Of a DNA stretch of 11,045 nt, positions 6,506-11,045 are shown piece after piece. How positions within the stretch are numbered: position 1 is the first letter of the stretch; every line of letters begins with the position of its first letter. The position numbers were made by a program, and so were the translations under genes. Below the pieces are notes generated by a model. It was not told the origin of the DNA, ran no database searches, and saw only the letters and a list, made by a program, of their open reading frames with translations. The stretch spans positions 1 through 11,045 of the forward strand of contig DDZV01000027.1 in assembly GCA_002346475.1 (NCBI GenBank), in the 5' to 3' direction. This DNA is from Acidobacteria bacterium UBA2999. Its GTDB lineage: Bacteria > Acidobacteriota > Vicinamibacteria > Vicinamibacterales > UBA2999.

Positions 6506-7366
6506 TTATTTCTTGTTGTGCATAACCTGTTTTGGTTGTTTAGATTTTTCTTTAGCAATCTTGCCCGGGTCACTTTGTCCACTTGAAGCCAGTTTTCGGA
6601 TCAGTTTTGCGCGTTGAGTTGCGCTGTCAAGTAGGAGGGCCATATCAGTACCCCCAAGAACTAATTTCATTCCCATACCAATGTACCGGCGAAGGGCTTC
6701 CTCTCCATAGACCCCGCCCATCGCTGGCCATTTATGATGACGTTGACATGCAGCAATAACCTTTTCATAGGCAGCGGTAATTTTTGGATGTCCAACGTCG
6801 CCTGGAATCCCAAGATCCATTGCCAAGTCGTTCGTACCCACAAATAGTGCATCAATGCCACTGACGGCAGCGATTTCGTTTGCGTTAGTTACAGCCTCGG
6901 CACTTTCGATCATCGCTACAAGTAGCATCTCATCATTAAATCGTTGTACGGCTTCAGCTTGGTTCATGGATTTAAATCCGAGCTGCGGCATGCTGTACGA
7001 AACAGAACGGTCTCCAAGTGGTGGGAACTTGAGTCGTTTAACCATTTCGCTGGCATCAGCAGCGCGTTCAATGTGTGGCATGAGGATTCCCCATGCTCCA
7101 GCATCAAGCATGCGTGCAGCGGTTGAGTAGTCAGCTTCAGGCATGCGGGCTAGTGGTGCAATCCCAGCTGCCAACGCTGCAGTGCAAAGGTCTGCAGCGG
7201 TTTCAACGGAAGCAGGGCCGTGTTCTAAATCAATAAAGAGCCAATCGTAACCACACGCTGCGACTAGGTTTACCACTTCGATGGTTCGTGTCAGACGCAC
7301 ACCGAAGCCAAGAACAGTATCGCCGTTGGCAAGTCCGGCACGTGCCGGGTTAGGTGAAGTAGTCAC
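6506..7366 (-). CDS. HpcH/HpaI-family class II aldolase, 286 aa
   Basis: A metal-dependent aldolase expected to cleave a 2-oxo-4-hydroxy acid into pyruvate (or a related 2-oxo acid) and an aldehyde in the cytosol. The catalytic set known from E. coli HpaI can be placed with a constant small offset: D46 and H49 in D-L-E-H-G-P, R74 in L-A-R-M-P, metal ligand E154 in M-I-E-S-A-E-A, and metal ligand D180 in G-T-N-D-L-A. The F-P-P-L-G-D-R-S loop is also typical. Residues from about 262 form an extra Lys-rich polar tail. The start is the GTG at 7366, six bases after AAAGGAG. It is the first gene of the five-gene operon, so the operon promoter should lie in the gap shared with the divergent oxidase. 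The true substrate cannot be read from the sequence; hydroxylated aromatic-pathway acids and sugar-acid derivatives are both possible. Confidence 0.88.
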   Translation of the reverse strand: MTTSPNPARAGLANGDTVLGFGVRLTRTIEVVNLVAACGYDWLFIDLEHGPASVETAADLCTAALAAGIAPLARMPEADYSTAARMLDAGAWGILMPHIERAADASEMVKRLKFPPLGDRSVSYSMPQLGFKSMNQAEAVQRFNDEMLLVAMIESAEAVTNANEIAAVSGIDALFVGTNDLAMDLGIPGDVGHPKITAAYEKVIAACQRHHKWPAMGGVYGEEALRRYIGMGMKLVLGGTDMALLLDSATQRAKLIRKLASSGQSDPGKIAKEKSKQPKQVMHNKK

Positions 7367-7697
7367 AAGGGGCTCCTTTGGGATTTCATGCTGAGCAATG
7401 GAGTGTACCGTTAACGAGTCTGTTCCTGCTATCTAGTCGCATTTTTATCTAGGATTCTCCATGGATCTTGTGGAACCTAAGGGACTTAGAACACCAGACA
7501 CTCTAAAACCCAGCGCTGCAGTATTGTCCAGAAAAGTGGTCTATCCAGCAAGCGCTAGCATGAACTACCAATGATTTTATGCCTCATTCAGACTTGATTG
7601 TTGACAGTATTCGAGCACTAGGCCAGAATCGCGCCTCACGTGAATTAAGAAGAAAGCACTCTTAGTTCACTACCTTTTGAACCGAAAGAGGGATGTT
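7367..7697. promoter_or_regulatory. Divergent intergenic region between aldolase operon and FAD oxidase
   Basis: This 331-base gap should hold promoters for both directions. Visible elements are a heptamer TATCTAG repeated directly at 7430-7436 and 7446-7452 (16-base period), a CAGCGCTG palindrome at 7511-7518, a second AGCGCT at 7551-7556, and a good -35/-10 pair for the oxidase near 7601-7629. I found no convincing promoter for the operon side. Two tiny open frames (7461-7574 and 7579-7665) are not convincing genes. Confidence 0.5.
7601..7629 (+). promoter_or_regulatory. Candidate sigma-70 promoter for the FAD oxidase
   Basis: A consensus TTGACA at 7601-7606 is followed by exactly 17 bases and then CAGAAT at 7624-7629, which matches four of six -10 positions including the important second A and last T. 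Transcription would begin about 60 bases before the ATG at 7698. Confidence 0.45.
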
Positions 7698-9104
7698 ATG
7701 TCAGAGTTGCGTGCAGTTACGATTGGTGGTTCTACCGTCGGGCTAAGTCAGGCGAAGGTTGATAGTTTTAGAAAACAACTGCAAGGAGGGCTGGTACTCG
7801 CCACTGACCACGGGTACGATGCGCTCCGTAAAGTATGGAACGGTCAGATTGATCGACGTCCTGCGCTAATTGCGCGTGTTGCTGGTGCTAAAGATATAGC
7901 TGCCGCGGTGAACTTTGCCCGAGACAACGAACTACTCGTGTCGGTGCGGGGTGGTGGCCACAATATGCCAGGGCTTGCCGTTTGTGACGGGGGCCTTATG
8001 ATCGATTGCAACTCTTTAAGAAATGTGCGTATTGATCCAGTGAACCAGCGAGCTTCCGCGGATCCAGGGTGCACATGGTGGGACTTTGATTATCAGACCC
8101 AGTCTTTTGCCTTAGGCACACCTGGCGGTGCGGTATCGCACACGGGCATTACTGGACTCACGCTCGGTGGTGGCTTGGGTTGGTTGAGTGGGAAACACGG
8201 TCTAAGTTCTGATAATGTCATTTCTTTTGAAATTGTGACACCAGATGGAAAGTTACGAAAAGCAAACGCTGACGAGAATCCTGATCTCTACTGGGGTCTT
8301 CGTGGGGGTGGCGGCAACTTTGGTGTTGTTACACAGCTTGAATATCAGTTGCATCCAGTGGGCATGATGTATGGTGGAATGATTCTCTATACGTTTGATA
8401 ATGCTAAAGATTTTTTCAAGGGATATAGAGATTTTCTCCCGAGTTGCCCTGATGAGCTCACCACATTTGCAGGGCTCTTTAAGCTACCAGATGGCACAAC
8501 GGTTGCTGGAGGAATTTGTGCTTATAACGGTGACCATGCTGCTGCCAATAAACTTATGGATGAAACGTTTCGTAAATTCACGACTCCCATGGCCGACATG
8601 CTTGGGCCGATTCCTTATTGTAAGTTGCAGCAACTGATTGATGAGCAGACGGCTCCGCATCGTCGTTATTACGTCAAGTCGAACTTAATGAGGACTATTC
8701 CAGACGAAGTTATTGACATCATTGTTGAGGGGTACAGCAAGGTGCCTTCGCCGTTGACGATGCTTGCATTCCAGCAGTTTGGCAATGCGATTGGCCGCTT
8801 CCCAAAAGATGCGACAGCGTTTGGCCATCGAGATGCAATAGTAGAACAGGTTATGTTCTCTTGCTGGACAGATCCGGCAGAGGATGATGTTAATAAACAG
8901 TGGGCACGAGAGCTTTCTGATCTTTCCAGTCCGTTTGCGCATGGTCACTATGTGAACCAGACGGGTTCTCTTGAAGAAGAAGGGGCTGATCGTGTGCAGG
9001 CTGCTTATGGTGATAACTGGGAGAGACTTGCCGCTCTGAAGGCGAAGTACGATCCCATGAATCTGCTTCGTCACAATCAGAACATTAAGCCTGTGGCAGG
9101 CTAA
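7698..9104 (+). CDS. Berberine-bridge-type FAD-linked oxidase, 468 aa
   Basis: A flavoprotein oxidase or dehydrogenase of the PCMH/BBE family. The N-terminal FAD domain has V-R-G-G-G-H88-N-M-P-G, in which the His is the usual covalent 8-alpha attachment point. The second covalent site (Cys) of the bicovalent subgroup is absent: the aligned stretch reads T-P-G-G-A-V-S-H-T-G-I-T-G, followed by L-G-G-G-L-G-W-L. The C-terminus ends with the BBE motif (N-L-L-R-H-N-Q-N-I-K-P). There is no signal peptide, so it is cytosolic. Such enzymes oxidise alcohols, sugars or ring systems with O2; the substrate is unknown. The ATG at 7698, with AGAGG five bases before it, is preferred over the TTG at 7677. It is divergent from the aldolase operon, which suggests shared control, and is followed by a strong hairpin. 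Confidence 0.9.
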   Translation: MSELRAVTIGGSTVGLSQAKVDSFRKQLQGGLVLATDHGYDALRKVWNGQIDRRPALIARVAGAKDIAAAVNFARDNELLVSVRGGGHNMPGLAVCDGGLMIDCNSLRNVRIDPVNQRASADPGCTWWDFDYQTQSFALGTPGGAVSHTGITGLTLGGGLGWLSGKHGLSSDNVISFEIVTPDGKLRKANADENPDLYWGLRGGGGNFGVVTQLEYQLHPVGMMYGGMILYTFDNAKDFFKGYRDFLPSCPDELTTFAGLFKLPDGTTVAGGICAYNGDHAAANKLMDETFRKFTTPMADMLGPIPYCKLQQLIDEQTAPHRRYYVKSNLMRTIPDEVIDIIVEGYSKVPSPLTMLAFQQFGNAIGRFPKDATAFGHRDAIVEQVMFSCWTDPAEDDVNKQWARELSDLSSPFAHGHYVNQTGSLEEEGADRVQAAYGDNWERLAALKAKYDPMNLLRHNQNIKPVAG

Positions 9105-9116
9105 TTGATTAATTAA

Positions 9117-9167
9117 AACAAGCCCGTGCACCCTACGATCGTTAGGTTTTACGGGCTTGTTGCTTTT
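9117..9167 (+). terminator. Rho-independent terminator after the FAD oxidase
   Basis: AACAAGCCCGT at 9117-9127 pairs perfectly over 11 bases with ACGGGCTTGTT at 9151-9161, and the + strand continues GCTTTT. The loop contains a small inner CCTA/TAGG stem. The sequence before the stem is A/T-rich, so it could also work on the other strand, though no - strand gene needs it. It separates the oxidase from the NHL genes. Confidence 0.75.
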
Positions 9168-9249
9168 CAGTAACCCACAATCATCCTCAAGTGTCATCGG
9201 GAAGGGGAATGAGTGGTTGCCTGAGGTGCAGGTAGATGAGGGGCATTCT

Positions 9250-10422
9250 ATGAAACGACGACTTGCTTTTGGGCTTGTCATCTTTGTAGGGATGATGTTT
9301 GTCACTTCGTGTGGTGACACAGAGGTGTCGGTAGATATTGATGTGTCGAACGTAGAATCCCCTGTTGCTGATCGTGGCGAGATTCCTAAATTTAAAGTTG
9401 ATCCGTGGTGGCCAAAACAGTTACCGGACCAATGGGTGCTCGGCTGGGTTGGTGGTCTAGTTGTTGATCCAAACGACCATGTATGGATTGTCCATGTGGG
9501 GAACGAATTAACTGGCTGGGAGACAAAAGGAGGTGCGTCCGATCCTCCGACCACGCTGTGTTGCAAGCCAGCTCCTCCAGTGATTGAGTTTGATCAAGAG
9601 GGGAATGTCGTGCAGGCGTGGGGTGGACCGGGTCCTGGTTATGACTGGCCGAGTACTGAACACGGACTGTTTATTGATCATGAGAGCAATGTTTGGATTA
9701 CGAGTAGTAGGAACGGAGAAGGCCAAGTACTCAAGTTTACGCGTGACGGCAAGTTCTTATTACAAATTGGCAGGAAAGATAAAGGGACTGACAGCAATGA
9801 CACATCCAGTCTTGGAGGGCCAGCTGGCATTGCAGTTGATCCAGAGACGAATGAAGTCTTTATTGCTGATGGTTACCAGAATCGACGTGTCATTGTTTTT
9901 GATGGTGAAACAGGAGCATACAAACGGCACTGGGGTGCTTACGGTGAGATGCCAGATGACGCGCCGTTTACTTACGACCCAGACGAACCACTACCACGTC
10001 AAATGAGCGGCGTGCACTGCCTTGCGCTTAGCACGGACGGCCTTTTGTATGTTTGCGATCGTGCGAGTAATCGAATTCAGATTTTTGAACGCGACGGTAC
10101 CTTTGTAAATGAGGTGCAGATAGAGCCACACTTATCGCGTGAACATTCCGGGACAACCCACCACGTTACATTTTCTCAAGATCCGGAACAGCAGTTTCTC
10201 TATGTCGCTGACGGTTCAAATGAGAAGATTTGGTTTCTCAATCGCAGTGACCTTCGGGTACTTGGTTCATTTGGGCACGGCGGACACAGTACGGGGGCTT
10301 GGATTACGGTACATACAGTAGGCGTTGATTCGAAGGGCAACTTGTTTGTAGGTGAAAGTACAGATGGCAAACGAGTCCAACGATTCGTGTACAAGGGTGT
10401 GGATCAGCCGGCTTCTGAATAG
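9250..10422 (+). CDS. NHL-repeat beta-propeller lipoprotein, 390 aa
   Basis: The ATG at 9250, six bases after GAGGGG, opens a lipoprotein signal: M-K-R-R, a hydrophobic core, then V18-T-S-C21 as lipobox, so the mature protein should be lipid-anchored with Gly-Asp following the Cys. The longer frame from 9157 begins inside the terminator and is rejected. The rest is a six-bladed propeller of the NHL / peptidyl-alpha-hydroxyglycine-lyase-like type, with repeated G-G-L-V-V-D-P-N-D-H-V-W-I, H-G-L-F-I-D-H-E-S-N-V-W-I and G-I-A-V-D-P-x-T-N-E-V-F-I-A-D-G blade motifs. A vicinal L-C-C-K-P-A-P-P-V motif sits before the second blade. Bacterial members are common but mostly uncharacterised; lyase activity should not be assumed. 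A closely related paralogue follows after 17 bases. Confidence 0.88.
   Translation: MKRRLAFGLVIFVGMMFVTSCGDTEVSVDIDVSNVESPVADRGEIPKFKVDPWWPKQLPDQWVLGWVGGLVVDPNDHVWIVHVGNELTGWETKGGASDPPTTLCCKPAPPVIEFDQEGNVVQAWGGPGPGYDWPSTEHGLFIDHESNVWITSSRNGEGQVLKFTRDGKFLLQIGRKDKGTDSNDTSSLGGPAGIAVDPETNEVFIADGYQNRRVIVFDGETGAYKRHWGAYGEMPDDAPFTYDPDEPLPRQMSGVHCLALSTDGLLYVCDRASNRIQIFERDGTFVNEVQIEPHLSREHSGTTHHVTFSQDPEQQFLYVADGSNEKIWFLNRSDLRVLGSFGHGGHSTGAWITVHTVGVDSKGNLFVGESTDGKRVQRFVYKGVDQPASE
9382..9819 (+). repeat. Tandem gene duplication, copy 1
   Basis: This is the part of the first NHL gene that aligns with the visible part of the second (10581-11045). Codon-by-codon comparison of 9559-9708 with 10758-10907 gives 134 identical bases of 150, and only two of the 50 codons differ in amino acid. 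The copies differ in length by one 27-base block that is absent here. Confidence 0.9.
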
Positions 10423-10439
10423 TCGTTTAAAGGGTTTTT

Positions 10440-11045
10440 GTGATCAGGAAACGTGTATGTTCTTTGAAGCTCCGAGAGGCTCTTTGGCTCTTGGTTGTCG
10501 CAGGTGTAGTCATAGCACTTAGCGAGACTCCTCTCACTGCTGAACCCAGCACGGATGCGCAGGTTGCTGCTAAGGCACAGATTCCAAGATTTAAAATTGA
10601 TTCAACATGGCCAAAACCACTACCCAATGGATGGATGCTTGGTTGGGTTGGTGGATTAGTTGTTGATCCAAATGATCATGTGTGGATTGTCCATGTTGGC
10701 AGTCAGCTTCGAGAGAACGAGAAGAAGGGAGGGACAACTGATCCTCCAACAACGTTGTGTTGCAAGCCAGCGCCTCCAGTAATTGAGTTTGATCAAGAGG
10801 GGAATGTTGTACAGGCGTGGGGTGGTCCCGGCGCTGGATATGACTGGCCGAGTACTGAACACGGACTATTTATTGATCACGAGGGAAACGTTTGGATTAC
10901 AAGCAGTCACAAGTTTGATGCAGATGGCAACATTTCAGGTTATGGCGGACAAGTATTGAAGTTTACGCGTGATGGGAAATTCTTGTTGCAAATTGGCATG
11001 GAATCTAGCGGCAAGGGGAGTAATGACACATCCAGTCTTGGAGGG
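10440..11045 (+). CDS. Second NHL-repeat propeller protein, 3' end outside window
   Basis: The frame opens at GTG 10440, five bases after AAAGGG, and stays open for 202 codons to the window end. The N-terminus is a Sec-type signal (basic M-I-R-K-R, then core L-W-L-L-V-V-A-G-V-V-I-A-L, polar T-A-E-P-S) without a lipobox Cys, so unlike its neighbour the product should be a soluble periplasmic protein. The propeller then follows the first copy closely: I-P-R-F-K-I-D, G-W-V-G-G-L-V-V-D-P-N-D-H-V-W-I-V-H-V-G, the same L-C-C-K-P-A-P-P-V, and H-G-L-F-I-D-H-E-G-N-V-W-I-T-S-S. It carries a nine-residue insertion with D-A-D-G-N-I-S-G before G-Q-V-L-K-F. The gap to the upstream gene is 17 bases, so the two are co-transcribed. 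The ligand is unknown. Confidence 0.87.
   Translation, partial: MIRKRVCSLKLREALWLLVVAGVVIALSETPLTAEPSTDAQVAAKAQIPRFKIDSTWPKPLPNGWMLGWVGGLVVDPNDHVWIVHVGSQLRENEKKGGTTDPPTTLCCKPAPPVIEFDQEGNVVQAWGGPGAGYDWPSTEHGLFIDHEGNVWITSSHKFDADGNISGYGGQVLKFTRDGKFLLQIGMESSGKGSNDTSSLGG
10581..11045 (+). repeat. Tandem gene duplication, copy 2 (continues past window)
   Basis: This aligns with 9382-9819 through to the last base of the window, which falls at the same point (TCCAGTCTTGGAGGG) in both copies. It has one extra 27-base block, within about 10908-10945, which accounts for the whole length difference (465 versus 438 bases). Confidence 0.9.

Noticed and set aside
7461..7574. 37-codon frame beginning ATGGATCTTG, with AGGA six bases upstream
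   Set aside because: The ribosome site is partial, the sequence has no recognisable similarity, and it lies in a promoter-bearing gap. A leader peptide cannot be excluded.
7579..7665. 28-codon frame with a basic C-terminus just before the oxidase
   Set aside because: It has no Shine-Dalgarno site, and the likely promoter of the oxidase lies inside it.
9157..9249. Upstream extension of the first NHL gene to 9157
   Set aside because: This would start inside the terminator stem and hide the lipoprotein signal that begins at 9250 behind a strong ribosome site.
8685..9566. Open frame of 293 codons on the - strand across the FAD oxidase end and NHL start
   Set aside because: It crosses the terminator and overlaps two well-supported genes; its translation shows no domain.
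1..11045. CRISPR array, tRNA, rRNA, insertion sequence or phage genes
   Set aside because: I saw no regularly spaced repeats, no tRNA-like cloverleaf, no transposase or integrase motifs and no terminal inverted repeats. The only long repeat is the NHL gene duplication.

Overview
The window looks like a chromosomal stretch of an uncultured Gram-negative-type bacterium. It encodes a predicted lipoprotein, Sec-exported periplasmic proteins and small inner-membrane proteins. Ankyrin-repeat exported proteins, bacterial NHL propellers and DUF6644-like membrane proteins occurring together remind me of uncultured, often marine, lineages such as Acidobacteriota. That placement comes from memory of the families and is weak. 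There is no rRNA, tRNA, transposase, integrase or CRISPR array in the window.

Layout. (1) Positions 1-1132, + strand: two DUF6644-like membrane protein genes (the first cut by the window edge) and a small two-helix membrane protein, followed by a terminator-like hairpin near 1231-1275. This block is clearly richer in G+C than most of what follows (41/60 and 37/60 in sampled lines, against 22/60 at 4741-4800). (2) 1303-2871, - strand: an exported ankyrin-repeat protein. (3) 3020-3445, + strand: a small cupin, divergent from the ankyrin gene. (4) 7366 down to 3450, - strand: a tight five-gene run, in transcription order HpcH/HpaI-type aldolase, NIPSNAP-family protein, SDR-fold protein, isopropylmalate/homocitrate-synthase-like enzyme and carboxymuconolactone-decarboxylase-like protein. 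(5) 7698-9104, + strand: a berberine-bridge-type FAD-linked oxidase, divergent from the operon and followed by a strong hairpin. (6) 9250-10422 and 10440-end, + strand: two tandem, clearly duplicated NHL propeller genes, the second cut by the window edge.

How the genes may work together. The five-gene operon combines C-C bond chemistry (a pyruvate-type class II aldolase and an acyl-CoA-dependent synthase-like enzyme) with small accessory enzymes, next to an FAD oxidase and a cupin. This reads as a catabolic cluster for an oxygenated organic acid or aromatic-derived compound. The substrate cannot be read from the sequence, and no transporter or regulator lies inside the window.

The most unusual observations are these. 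The SDR keeps its cofactor-binding motifs but has lost three of four catalytic residues (Asn to Asp116, Ser to Gly144, Tyr to Gln157). Two neighbouring operon genes appear to start at CTG codons, each exactly seven bases after a good Shine-Dalgarno sequence. The tandem NHL paralogues differ in predicted sorting (lipoprotein versus soluble periplasmic) and by one 27-base insertion.
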